Positions 1-8,391 of a stretch of DNA of 51,974 nucleotides are shown here, in pieces. The notes under the pieces were generated by a model that was not told the origin of the DNA, made no database searches, and was given only the letters and a program-made list of their open reading frames with translations. Both the position numbers and the translations under genes were made by a program. Location of the stretch: positions 1-51,974 of the IMG/VR virus record IMGVR_UViG_3300045452_000030. One strand, given 5' to 3'. The DNA is from a virus. Numbering within the stretch: position 1 is the first letter of the stretch; every line of letters begins with the position of its first letter.

Positions 1-36
1 CGGCATTCTCACGATAGGGCGCGCCATCCAGGATGC

Positions 37-127
37 GGAGACGTGGCCGAGTGGTCGAAGGCGCTCGCCTGGAAAGTGAGTATACGGCAAAACCGTATCG
101 AGGGTTCGAATCCCTCCGTCTCCGCCA
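37..127 (+). tRNA. tRNA-Ser (GGA anticodon)
   Basis: A full cloverleaf can be read. The acceptor arm GGAGACG (37-43) pairs with CGTCTCC (117-123), followed by discriminator G and an encoded CCA (125-127). The anticodon loop CTGGAAA sits between CTCGC and GTGAG, giving anticodon GGA, which reads UCC/UCU serine codons. There is a long class II variable arm (TACGGC...), and the T loop TTCGAAT is canonical. The tRNA points toward the defence operon, a common insertion context for genomic islands. No integrase lies next to its 3' end, and no copy of its 3' end was noticed elsewhere in the window. Confidence 0.97.
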
Positions 128-131
128 TTTA

Positions 132-160
132 ACCCATTGGAATCATTCTATTCCATGGGT
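132..160. other. Hairpin just downstream of tRNA-Ser
   Basis: ACCCAT (132-137) plus GGAAT (139-143) pair with ATTCC (150-154) and ATGGGT (155-160). This gives an 11-bp stem with one bulged T and a six-base loop. It begins five bases after the CCA end. It could act as a transcription terminator or processing signal for the tRNA, although no T-run follows it. The rest of 161-402 shows no convincing gene. Confidence 0.45.
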
Positions 161-402
161 CAGGCGCAAAAAATCCCGTGTATTTCAAGGGTTATAGGCA
201 ACAGCCTCTCCACTGCACATCTGTGGTGGCTGCGCGAATATGCTCTCTTAGGCTCGATATTCTCCGAAGCTCTCGACTGAGCCTGTTTTAGTGGATGATT
301 GCAGAGCATTGAATTTACGTAATTTATCTTCGGGAGAGGATGTGATTTGGAGATGGCAGCCAAAACGCTAGACGTGACCCGAATCCAAAATGTGGCTGCA
401 TA

Positions 403-906
403 TTACGCAGGTTCTTCTAACACGTACTCACAAGAGGCGAAATCACTCTCTAGTAGGTCGGGAAAGTCACGATAATATCCGACTTGCGACCATCTCAGGA
501 GCCATGATTTTTCGGCTTTGAACGCACTCTCGCAAGTTATCTTTTCAGGAAGTGTCTCACATGTATGGTCCGCAATTCGGAGATACATTTGGATTGCGGT
601 CTCATCATTTGGCTGCCCTAAGCCGGCTATTCTAATGGCGTCCGCATCGAAGAGCCCTTCAAAAAAGTATATCCATTCCTGTTGGCCTGAAATTTGAGCC
701 CGGCAAAAATACCACTCGTCTTCAAGCAACGGGGAGGTGTATGTGAAAGTGAATAAATGAACTCTTTCTGTCAGGGCGTAAGGAATTCCTAGGTCCCCAT
801 CCTCATCAACTAGGATGCAAGGATCTGGCAGAAGGCCTAAAATCGCTAATTTTTCGCCATCAGGCATTGGCGCCCAATCGATTTCAGGCATTGGAAATTT
901 CCACAT
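403..906 (-). CDS. Hypothetical protein, last gene of the defence operon
   Basis: A 167-residue acidic protein that I do not recognise. The ATG at 906 is preferred; a TTG at 912 would add two residues. It begins inside the last codons of the helicase gene, so translation is probably coupled. No signal peptide or membrane segment is visible. The sequence is rich in aromatic and acidic residues (for example DEWYF, EWIYFFEG, WLLRW), suggesting a compact soluble domain. Its base composition is clearly more AT-rich than the helicase next to it, which hints at separate acquisition. Its position makes it a candidate accessory or immunity-type partner, but no function can be assigned. Confidence 0.7.
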   Translation of the reverse strand: MWKFPMPEIDWAPMPDGEKLAILGLLPDPCILVDEDGDLGIPYALTERVHLFTFTYTSPLLEDEWYFCRAQISGQQEWIYFFEGLFDADAIRIAGLGQPNDETAIQMYLRIADHTCETLPEKITCESAFKAEKSWLLRWSQVGYYRDFPDLLESDFASCEYVLEEPA

Positions 907-3655
907 AACCAATCAGCTCGGCAGAGTAGCTACCATCGCCTGTAGCTAAGCCCTTGTGTTTAAGCTCGCGCTGAAGGGTGGGCTCGACCACGTTCGCGAA
1001 CAACCCCAGCCTTTCCTCGGCCGTCAGGAAGGGTTTGGAGACAGGTGCGTTCAGGTAATGGCTCGACTGTCTTTCAACAGCAGGCATACGTGTGCCGTCC
1101 GGTTGTACTGCTATGGTCTGTATCGTGGTCCGCCGCTCACCGTTCGCGACAGCGGACTCGACAATCCAGAACGACAGGAGTGTCGGGCTGAGGTCATCGC
1201 TGGATACGGAAAGGCCCAGTTGTTCTGGAGCTAGCCCCCTCCAGCGGCCTAGCTCATCCTGAACCAACGGGTGGTCCAAGCCGAGCAATTCGATGCCTTC
1301 CTGACTCGTGGCAACATCGCGATCAAGCGTGAAACGCGCCTTGCGTGACCCATCAGCGGCCGTCAGATCGTAGGTTTGATCATCTACCTTTGCGAGCCGC
1401 TGGTGTCGGTAGGGAAGAGAGGATGACAAGAATTGGACGATCCTACCCATACCGGTCGAGACGTCGGAAAATGGCTGATACTCGTCGAGGCTGAAACCAT
1501 CGAGGTCCTGGAACAGATCAAACACAACCTCCCGAGCTTCTCGGGCATTGGATAGCGCGGCCTCGAGTTCGACGGTGGTCCGCTGCAGAGCGGGATCGGA
1601 CAGCGCCTCCTGATAGACGCGGTCGTAGTTCAAGCGTTCGGATAGCTGTCCCAAGATTTGAGCCCGGAGATCCTCAGCGACATTACCCTGATCGTCGACC
1701 TTGCCCAGTGTCCTGGCTATCTCGGTGAGCTTGTCGTCTAGGAGTAGGAATATCCGCCCCTCGATCGTGTCGGAAAGAACGAGATTATAGACCTGGGCAG
1801 TATGTGCCTGGCCGTATCGATGGATACGCCCGATCCGCTGCTCCATATCCATCGGGTTCCAGGGCAGATCAAAATTGAACAGGATACGGGCAAACTGGAG
1901 ATTAATCCCCTCACGCCCGGCCGCGGTGCAGACCAGAACCCTGGGCCCGTCTTTCGTTCGGAAGCGGCGCTCAGCCGCTGTCTTGGCGCCATGATCGCCG
2001 CCACGAAGCACGACGACGCCTTGGCCGGGATAGACCTGCTCGATCTCACGGGCGATCAGATCGACAGTCCCGAGATAGGTCGCAAAGATGACGACCTTCT
2101 CGCCTGGATTTTGACGCCACAGCGTTCCCAAACCATCCAGAAGCTTCTGGACCTTGGTCTCGCGTGGTTGCGGGAACGCTTCGAGCAGGTCGCCGATGCG
2201 CAGCCGCTCCTCGGGCAGATGAAGGTCCACGACGGACGAGGCGATATCCTCGACGTGTGACACGGCGAACTCGCTGCCGTAAGGGTCTGAGGCCATTTCT
2301 AAGGCGTCGTCGTCGAGCTTTCTGGCAAGCCGGTACTTAAGGTCGGCCATCACCCGATCGACCTCGCTGCGCCCAATCGGATCGCGACCGAGGCTCCACT
2401 CGAGATGGATCAGCTCGCGCGCTTCATCGTACAGGCGCTCGCGACCCTCGATATCGAGCTCGCGGTCGCGGAGAAGGGCTTCCTTGAGCGTCAGCATTAG
2501 CAACCGCCGCTTCAGGGTCCGACGGACGGCGGCGAAGCTCGAAGCAGCAATCTTCTGGAAAATCGCCATCAGGAAACCTAGGGCTCGCCCCTGGCTACCC
2601 TTGCGTTTAGCCAGATCGAAACCGTCCTCAAGGTACTCACGCAGCTTCTCGTAAAAGCGGCGCTCTTCTTCCTGCATGAGGAAAGACTCGGTGTGGACCC
2701 AGCGCCTGGCGAACAACGGCTCACCATCTGGCTTGCAGGCGTCAGCCTTGGTCCGGCGGTACATGACAGTATTCAGTCGATGCCTATGCTCGACCATCTC
2801 CTCTGGTCCGTTAAACAGGGTCGGATTGAGTAGCTGGATCAGCATCCAGAATTGAAAGTGGTTGCCCTGATGCGGGGTCGCGGACAGGAGAAGGAGATCA
2901 CGGGTATGGCCCTTGAGAGCCTCCGCCAGTTTGTAGTTCTCGGTCTTCCTGACCTTTCCTCCCGTTCGATAGGCTGTCAGGTGGTGAGCCTCATCGAACA
3001 CCACCAGATCCCAACGTGGGGCGTCCAGAAGTCGCTTTATTCGGTTCGGGCGCTTTAGCGTGTCGATGCTCGCAATCAGCAGATCGTGCTTGGCGAATGC
3101 GTTGGTCTTGCGGTCTGTGATGTCGCCTTCAGACCCAAAAACCTCGAATTCGAGATTGAAGATCTCGTTGAGCTCACGGTGCCAATTGTTCACCAATCCT
3201 GCCGGTACCACCATGAGCGCGCGGTTGAGCTCTCCGCGGCTAGCCAGCTCTCTCAGGACGAGCGCGGTCTCAATCGTTTTGCCCAGACCCACCTCATCAG
3301 CGATTAGAAACCTGCGGGGTGAAGCCGTCGCAATACGGTGTGTGAGGACCACCTGGTGCGGCAACAGGTCTATACGGGCCGACGTCAGAGCCGACGCGCT
3401 CTCCATCAGCGGTAGGACGTGCGCCTCGTAAGAGAGCCAAGCCTTTCGCGCGCGATCCTCAGTGCCTTCAACCGACTGAAGAATCCGCTCAGTACGAGAC
3501 GCCTCGGCCTGAATGCTGGCAACAGGAACCCGACGTTCGCCGACGCTGAAGAACGCTCGAAGGTAACCTTCGCGAGGCGCATCCAGGACGACGCCGGCGC
3601 CGAACTCAGCGTGGGCGATCCTCTCGCCAGGAGCGAACTGAGGCTGGTCTGTCAT
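884..3655 (-). CDS. SNF2/HepA-family DEAD-like helicase of the defence operon
   Basis: A 923-residue superfamily 2 helicase of the SNF2/RapA (HepA) type. Motif I is ADEVGLGKT near residues 120-128, motif II is DEAH at 221-224, motif III is LLSATPHQG near 257, and motif VI is EQRIGRIHRYGQ near 600. An N-terminal segment (residues 8-36, FAPGERIAHAEFGAG...) resembles the small beta-barrel/Tudor-like lead seen in RapA-like proteins. The long C-terminal region is probably system-specific. The gene starts 9 nt after the 166-residue gene and overlaps the last gene, so it is part of the operon. Helicases of this kind accompany methylases in BREX (BrxHII) and DISARM (DrmD). The role in DNA translocation or remodelling during defence is inferred. 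Confidence 0.93.
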   Translation of the reverse strand: MTDQPQFAPGERIAHAEFGAGVVLDAPREGYLRAFFSVGERRVPVASIQAEASRTERILQSVEGTEDRARKAWLSYEAHVLPLMESASALTSARIDLLPHQVVLTHRIATASPRRFLIADEVGLGKTIETALVLRELASRGELNRALMVVPAGLVNNWHRELNEIFNLEFEVFGSEGDITDRKTNAFAKHDLLIASIDTLKRPNRIKRLLDAPRWDLVVFDEAHHLTAYRTGGKVRKTENYKLAEALKGHTRDLLLLSATPHQGNHFQFWMLIQLLNPTLFNGPEEMVEHRHRLNTVMYRRTKADACKPDGEPLFARRWVHTESFLMQEEERRFYEKLREYLEDGFDLAKRKGSQGRALGFLMAIFQKIAASSFAAVRRTLKRRLLMLTLKEALLRDRELDIEGRERLYDEARELIHLEWSLGRDPIGRSEVDRVMADLKYRLARKLDDDALEMASDPYGSEFAVSHVEDIASSVVDLHLPEERLRIGDLLEAFPQPRETKVQKLLDGLGTLWRQNPGEKVVIFATYLGTVDLIAREIEQVYPGQGVVVLRGGDHGAKTAAERRFRTKDGPRVLVCTAAGREGINLQFARILFNFDLPWNPMDMEQRIGRIHRYGQAHTAQVYNLVLSDTIEGRIFLLLDDKLTEIARTLGKVDDQGNVAEDLRAQILGQLSERLNYDRVYQEALSDPALQRTTVELEAALSNAREAREVVFDLFQDLDGFSLDEYQPFSDVSTGMGRIVQFLSSSLPYRHQRLAKVDDQTYDLTAADGSRKARFTLDRDVATSQEGIELLGLDHPLVQDELGRWRGLAPEQLGLSVSSDDLSPTLLSFWIVESAVANGERRTTIQTIAVQPDGTRMPAVERQSSHYLNAPVSKPFLTAEERLGLFANVVEPTLQRELKHKGLATGDGSYSAELIGYVEISNA

Positions 3656-3664
3656 TCGACCGCC

Positions 3665-4165
3665 TTAGGTGATCCGAAGGTGGAACAAGCCTGACGGCTT
3701 GGCCCCATCGGCGAGAATGATTTCCTGCGGATAGTCCCGGGCCTCTCCCCAGATGAGACGCCCGAACTCGACCTGCTGATCACTGTGCGGTGCGGCGCAA
3801 CGCCAGCGGACGGCTTCTGTGGCCATGTCGGTCTGAAAGCGGCGCTGGCCGGATGGTAACCAGAAGACCAAGGCCGCTTCGCCAGAATAGGCGTCCTGAA
3901 ACGACAGCACCGCCGCCTTGAGGTCGTCCCCCAGCCATGTCTCCGCATCGGTCGGAGATAACAGATCGATACAGGCATCCAGGCCAGCGACAACAAGAGT
4001 ATTGCCATCGTTGCTCGGCAGGTCGTCTGGCCAATTCTTACCGGCCTGAAGCAGCTCCCGCAGGCTGAGAACTTCCGAAGGGCGCGCCACGGTGTAGAGC
4101 GCTTCATCATCCCAAATCCAGCTTACGCCTCGGCGCTGCCACACGCTGTCGAGCAATCGCTTCAT
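3665..4165 (-). CDS. Hypothetical 166-aa protein between methylase and helicase
   Basis: The ATG at 4165 lies two bases after the methylase stop and has a strong GGAGG site seven bases upstream, which fixes the start. The protein has alternating hydrophobic stretches (NTLVVAGLDACIDLL, ALVFWLPSG) that suggest an alpha/beta fold, but no P-loop and no known catalytic motif. I do not recognise the family. By position it could correspond to the small unassigned partners of BREX type 3 (BrxF-like) or to DUF3780-like companions of DUF499/DUF1156 clusters. I cannot show homology to either. Confidence 0.8.
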   Translation of the reverse strand: MKRLLDSVWQRRGVSWIWDDEALYTVARPSEVLSLRELLQAGKNWPDDLPSNDGNTLVVAGLDACIDLLSPTDAETWLGDDLKAAVLSFQDAYSGEAALVFWLPSGQRRFQTDMATEAVRWRCAAPHSDQQVEFGRLIWGEARDYPQEIILADGAKPSGLFHLRIT

Positions 4166-4167
4166 GG

Positions 4168-7100
4168 TCAGTCCTCCAGGAACAAGGACATCTGAACGAC
4201 GGCGTCTTTGTTGCTGGCCGCCCAGGCGTTGTAGATGGAGAGCGCCCTGGAGGACGCGTTGCGCATCGGCTGGTTCGGCGCGCGCTTGCCCAACCACTCC
4301 AAGAGACCCTTGAGCGCCGGATGGGGCTTGAAATTGTCGTTCTTCAGCGTGTCAGACGCATTGATCCCACTGCCATCGTAACAGGCGCCCACAAGAACCA
4401 GCGCCTGATCGAGGTCAGCCGTCAGCCTACGGCGATGCTTGCCTTGCCAGTCCCGAGCAAAGTCCAAAGGATTGGCCAGGTGAAAGACCTTCTTCTCTTC
4501 GCTTGCCCAACCACGGCTGGTAAATTCATCGGGCGCGATGCCAGAACCGCGGAGTAGCTTCTGCATCTGATCGCGGGCGAGCTCAGTCTTTCCGTCGAAT
4601 ATGCGCAGGAACTGACGAGTGATCGGTTCCGCTGTCACCGGCGGCGGCTCGGCGGTCTTGTTCGCGTCCTCATCGATCAGCTGGTTGATGCCCACCAGCG
4701 CGTCCTTGACGGAGATCGGGCGACCCTCGTCGACATAAACCTTGCCGTAGTGACGCGAAAAATACTCGAGCGCCTTGCCACGGCGGATGACCTGCAGATC
4801 TGCTGCAGGCAGGCCCGCCCTGGCGTGATTTTCCAGCATGCCTTGCAGCTGACGGACGTCAGCAAGCACCTCGCGGCGCATCCGGCCCCAGCTGACCGGC
4901 TTAGGCTCTTCCGTACGTTTCCGACAGACGTGAATAATGTCGTATTCAATAGTCTGAGAGCCAAAGGTTCCTGGTTTCGCACCTTCACCCTTGGTTTCAT
5001 CCGACCGAATGGGATAGGTCGCCTCAAGGTAAAAACCCGCATCGAATAGAGACTCGAGCACAGCGATCCAAGGCTCGTCGGCGCTATGGTGGAAAGTAAA
5101 ACTCAATATGCCACCGGCCTTAAGAATGCGGTGAGCTTCTTTCCAACAATCAGTTAGAATTCTTTTGTAAAAACCATCCGGGTCTTCTGGTTCTCTTGCC
5201 CTGTTCGACACTGCCTCGAGAGCCTTTGGGGTGGCAGATGCGCCAAAGTGCGACGGATAATTATCCTTGAGAGCCGCTCGCAGCCAAACGTAAAAAAAGT
5301 CGCTCAATTCCGAATAGTGCAGGAGCCCCCCGAATGGCGGATCAGTAATCACCAAGTCCAAAGAAGCATCAGCGATAAAATCGAGATCAGTGGATGAATG
5401 ACACCGCACATCGGCACCGCGCACAGGATCCTTCAGATTAACTTTTACACCCTTGCCTGGAATTTCAGACGCTAGGTCTGTTCGGCCGCAGCTTTCGAGG
5501 TTGGATTTAGCCACAATATCCCAAGGGTCATTGGTCCACTGAAGGCCATCCAAAATACCTCGGGCGCAACCGTTCCAATTACCTCTTCCATATTCACCGA
5601 AAACGGAATTTTCCACTGTAGTCTGCTTGGGGTGAAAATTGTTATTAGAGAACATTGGCTCAAGCTGATCAGCTTGTGTGTTCCATATAGTAAAGTTATT
5701 ATTATTTCTTACGTATTGCTGCAGGCACCCGAGAACATACTCTCGCACCTCTTTGGAGTAATCTCCAACACTCATTATTGATTTTAATAAAAGAGAGTGC
5801 GCGAGGAGTTCGCGCGCGTTGAACATATCTGACCAATAATGATATCCATGGCCATTTTTTATATCGCCGTTGTTATGCGTTGTCATAAATCCATCGGGAA
5901 TTGCCTCGCGAGGCCAACATCCGTCTAGATCTTTAGACTTACGGGCTTCCCACTCCATAATAGCAGCGTTCATTTGCTTGGCCTCGCGCTCGCCAAAGGG
6001 CGCGAAGAAACGGCCATTGTAAGGCGCGCCAGACGCTCTCCTCTGTTTTGAATATGCATGGATCGCATAAGCCGACATTGGCCCATTTTTTCCGGTTTGT
6101 TTTGCTGAGGCCAAGACGTCATTCAATGCGCCACAGGCAGAACAAGTGAATTTAGCCTTGCCAGGGACAGTGCCACCGGCCTTTCCGGTGGCAAATGTCC
6201 GCCCAGTTTCTGGACACGTAACTTGCGCGGGTAGGTCGCCCCTAACCTCAAGGAGGCGGACATTTTGCGACCGAGCTATGTTCCATTCTGCAGTAGAGGA
6301 TGGCGAATCTTGAGTCGATCCACCAAATGTATTTCCATCAGAGCCGACAGAATTAATTCCATTGAGCCAATCAGGATGAACAAGTAAAGAAAGTGAAACT
6401 GACTTATTTTTCGACTTTCCTAATTTAACCATATCCTCGTCCCCGCAGTGAGGACATATTACTTTACCATTACTATTAATATGGGAGAATTTTACCTCAT
6501 CATCTGCTACAAAAAGAGGAATGCTTGGCGCCATTCTCGCTTCCGTATCCTCAATGTCGTAAGCGCCTCCGCATGCTGAGCAGTTGTGCCTCCAACTTTT
6601 CACGGAAATCGATTTAACAGCCACAACGGGGCTGGTCATGATTGGCGTACGATGGCCGCAGCCTGTAACCTTGCAAAGTCCATGTTTTGCCCAAAAAGTG
6701 TAGATAATTTCAGGCCCTTCGTAGCTGTAGTCTTTTCGCTCTTCAGGCAAGAGGGCCAGCGGGTCAAAATCCGCGCCCATCACTTTACCTGAGGGTTTAT
6801 GCTTCCAGACGCCTGTTTCACCGTTAGGGCCATCACAATAGTAGAATGGCATGATTTGAGGTTTCACGTCGGCTTCGATGTCTGTCAGTAGGCACTTTAC
6901 CTCATCAAGGTCGACATCTGCCAATTCCTGCTTCACCACAAACCAGGCAACGGGATTAAGGTCATTACCTGACATCTGCATGCCGAGGCGTGACCCCTCA
7001 ACCAGAGTAGTGCCACCCCCCATAAAGATGTCGGCCACTTTCAAATGTTTGTAGCCCCCCTTTTTCTGATGATTAGCATAATAGTTGTCCCACACCAATT

Positions 7101-7389
7101 TAGCCGCGTGGGACGGATCTTCTGGAGCTCTTGTTGCGGCCGCGATAAGCATTGAGCGGAATACGCTGGACCGCCGACGCGCCCACCATTTAGACATCTG
7201 ATAAATTGGTTTGCTTGCAGGACCTTCTATCGCGGCCACCTGGTTCACTGATAGGATCGGGAAGTCCACCTCAAGGCAAGTTTTAGGTCGGTTGGGATCG
7301 CTAAAATCTACCGTTTCCAGAGCAGCGGCACGCCCGGCGCCAACCTCACGGGCTACTTCCTGGGCAATGAATTCTTTTTTCGTGGCCAC
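4168..7389 (-). CDS. DUF1156 N6-adenine DNA methylase (PglXI-like)
   Basis: A 1073-residue methylase starting at GTG 7389, with AAGGA about ten bases upstream. The N-terminus (about 36-95) has the DUF1156 signature ending in KWWARRRSSVFRSML. SAM-binding motif I, VADIFMGGGTTLVEG, is near residues 118-132, and catalytic motif IV, DPPFGG, is near 683. This motif order with a very long middle insert resembles alpha-class enzymes. The insert holds several cysteine pairs (CSACGG, CPHCGDED, CSACGA) that look like zinc ribbons and could read the target or bind DNA. The middle of the gene (about 5060-6900) is visibly more AT-rich than its ends. DUF1156 methylases are known from BREX type 3 and DUF499 clusters. 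Likely role: self-marking of host DNA. Confidence 0.94.
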   Translation of the reverse strand: MATKKEFIAQEVAREVGAGRAAALETVDFSDPNRPKTCLEVDFPILSVNQVAAIEGPASKPIYQMSKWWARRRSSVFRSMLIAAATRAPEDPSHAAKLVWDNYYANHQKKGGYKHLKVADIFMGGGTTLVEGSRLGMQMSGNDLNPVAWFVVKQELADVDLDEVKCLLTDIEADVKPQIMPFYYCDGPNGETGVWKHKPSGKVMGADFDPLALLPEERKDYSYEGPEIIYTFWAKHGLCKVTGCGHRTPIMTSPVVAVKSISVKSWRHNCSACGGAYDIEDTEARMAPSIPLFVADDEVKFSHINSNGKVICPHCGDEDMVKLGKSKNKSVSLSLLVHPDWLNGINSVGSDGNTFGGSTQDSPSSTAEWNIARSQNVRLLEVRGDLPAQVTCPETGRTFATGKAGGTVPGKAKFTCSACGALNDVLASAKQTGKNGPMSAYAIHAYSKQRRASGAPYNGRFFAPFGEREAKQMNAAIMEWEARKSKDLDGCWPREAIPDGFMTTHNNGDIKNGHGYHYWSDMFNARELLAHSLLLKSIMSVGDYSKEVREYVLGCLQQYVRNNNNFTIWNTQADQLEPMFSNNNFHPKQTTVENSVFGEYGRGNWNGCARGILDGLQWTNDPWDIVAKSNLESCGRTDLASEIPGKGVKVNLKDPVRGADVRCHSSTDLDFIADASLDLVITDPPFGGLLHYSELSDFFYVWLRAALKDNYPSHFGASATPKALEAVSNRAREPEDPDGFYKRILTDCWKEAHRILKAGGILSFTFHHSADEPWIAVLESLFDAGFYLEATYPIRSDETKGEGAKPGTFGSQTIEYDIIHVCRKRTEEPKPVSWGRMRREVLADVRQLQGMLENHARAGLPAADLQVIRRGKALEYFSRHYGKVYVDEGRPISVKDALVGINQLIDEDANKTAEPPPVTAEPITRQFLRIFDGKTELARDQMQKLLRGSGIAPDEFTSRGWASEEKKVFHLANPLDFARDWQGKHRRRLTADLDQALVLVGACYDGSGINASDTLKNDNFKPHPALKGLLEWLGKRAPNQPMRNASSRALSIYNAWAASNKDAVVQMSLFLED

Positions 7390-7401
7390 AGCCTATTGTC
7401 C

Positions 7402-8391
7402 TTAGATAGATAGCTCGATGAAGGGCGAGAGCACTTCGAGCAGTGAAAGGCCGCCATGGGCCAATGTTGGGTAGCCGCCCTGACTGCGCCATTTCCAGCG
7501 GCCTACCGCCAGAAGATGTGCGCCGTTAGATCCGTTTGCCTGCATCACAATCGGCGGGACAAACGGTCCCGGGTCAATCTCGCCAGCGATGCTGCGGCCA
7601 CTCTTCAGGGCCGATTTGAGGTAGTTGGCCTGCTGGTCGGCGGCATCGAAGAACAGCCCTGTGGCCGCGTAGCCATGATCAGAGGTGATGATCAGCCGTC
7701 GGCCGGTCGCCAAGCGCTCAACAAATGCCCAAAAGTCGTCGCTGCTCAGCTGCTCGGCAACATCTCGGGTCAGGACATCCAGTCCTTGTCCAGCGCCCGA
7801 CCCATCGTGGATCTTGCTGTCCGGCCATTGGTGCCAGAATAGCCAGTTTGGCGAAGCGTCAATGAGATTTGCGCAGTCGGCCCAGGGCAGGTCGATGCAT
7901 TCGGTTTTGGCAGGTGTCAGCCGATGTGCTGAGCCGCCACCATTATTTTGAAGCTGACTTCGGCTATTGAGGCCCAACCCTCTTGCAAATGAGTTGGTGT
8001 CGCTGGGCAGCTCGGAGCCTGTGGCCGTGGCCTCATGAAGGATGAAACCGCGTTCCTTTGCACCTGCGATGAGCCAGGGCAGTTCGCGTAGGCTCAAGCC
8101 GTCGAGGATTAGTACGGCCTTGGCGCTGTAGGGCTCGGCCCACCACCGCGCCAGACGGTCTGACGTCCGTTCGACATCCTGGCCAAACTGCTTCCAGAGA
8201 TCCCAGCCACCCGCGGAAAGGAAATGGTCGAGTGTGCCGATTTCGCGATCGCGCCGGGTCACCTCGCTTTGAGCCGTCGCCGCCGACAGGGGCGCTGAAC
8301 AGGTTTCGACCGCGCGGCTGATGATGGACTGCCACGCGGCCTTTGATGTCGCGCTTGCCAGCTCGCGGAGTTCGTCAACACCCAGAGCCAT
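7402..8391 (-). CDS. Short stand-alone PglZ-domain protein
   Basis: A 329-residue protein whose C-terminal two-thirds is a PglZ (alkaline phosphatase superfamily) domain. The evidence is VLILDGLSLREL near residues 93-104 (metal/nucleophile region), LIITSDHGYA at 233-242 and YPTLAHGGLSLLEV near 307-320, the last typical of PglZ C-termini. Typical BREX PglZ proteins are much larger (roughly 650-900 residues), so this is a compact form with little more than the catalytic core. It overlaps the ATPase stop by one base (TGATG) and ends 12 bases before the methylase, so the three are likely made together. PglZ is required for BREX defence; its biochemical target here is unknown. Confidence 0.88.
   Translation of the reverse strand: MALGVDELRELASATSKAAWQSIISRAVETCSAPLSAATAQSEVTRRDREIGTLDHFLSAGGWDLWKQFGQDVERTSDRLARWWAEPYSAKAVLILDGLSLRELPWLIAGAKERGFILHEATATGSELPSDTNSFARGLGLNSRSQLQNNGGGSAHRLTPAKTECIDLPWADCANLIDASPNWLFWHQWPDSKIHDGSGAGQGLDVLTRDVAEQLSSDDFWAFVERLATGRRLIITSDHGYAATGLFFDAADQQANYLKSALKSGRSIAGEIDPGPFVPPIVMQANGSNGAHLLAVGRWKWRSQGGYPTLAHGGLSLLEVLSPFIELSI

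Noticed and set aside
37-127. tRNA-Ser as the prophage attachment site
   Set aside because: The only integrase here is a serine recombinase more than 12 kb away, and no second copy of the tRNA 3' end was noticed in the window.
160-363. A 67-codon frame after the tRNA
   Set aside because: No ribosome site and unlikely amino-acid composition; treated as non-coding.
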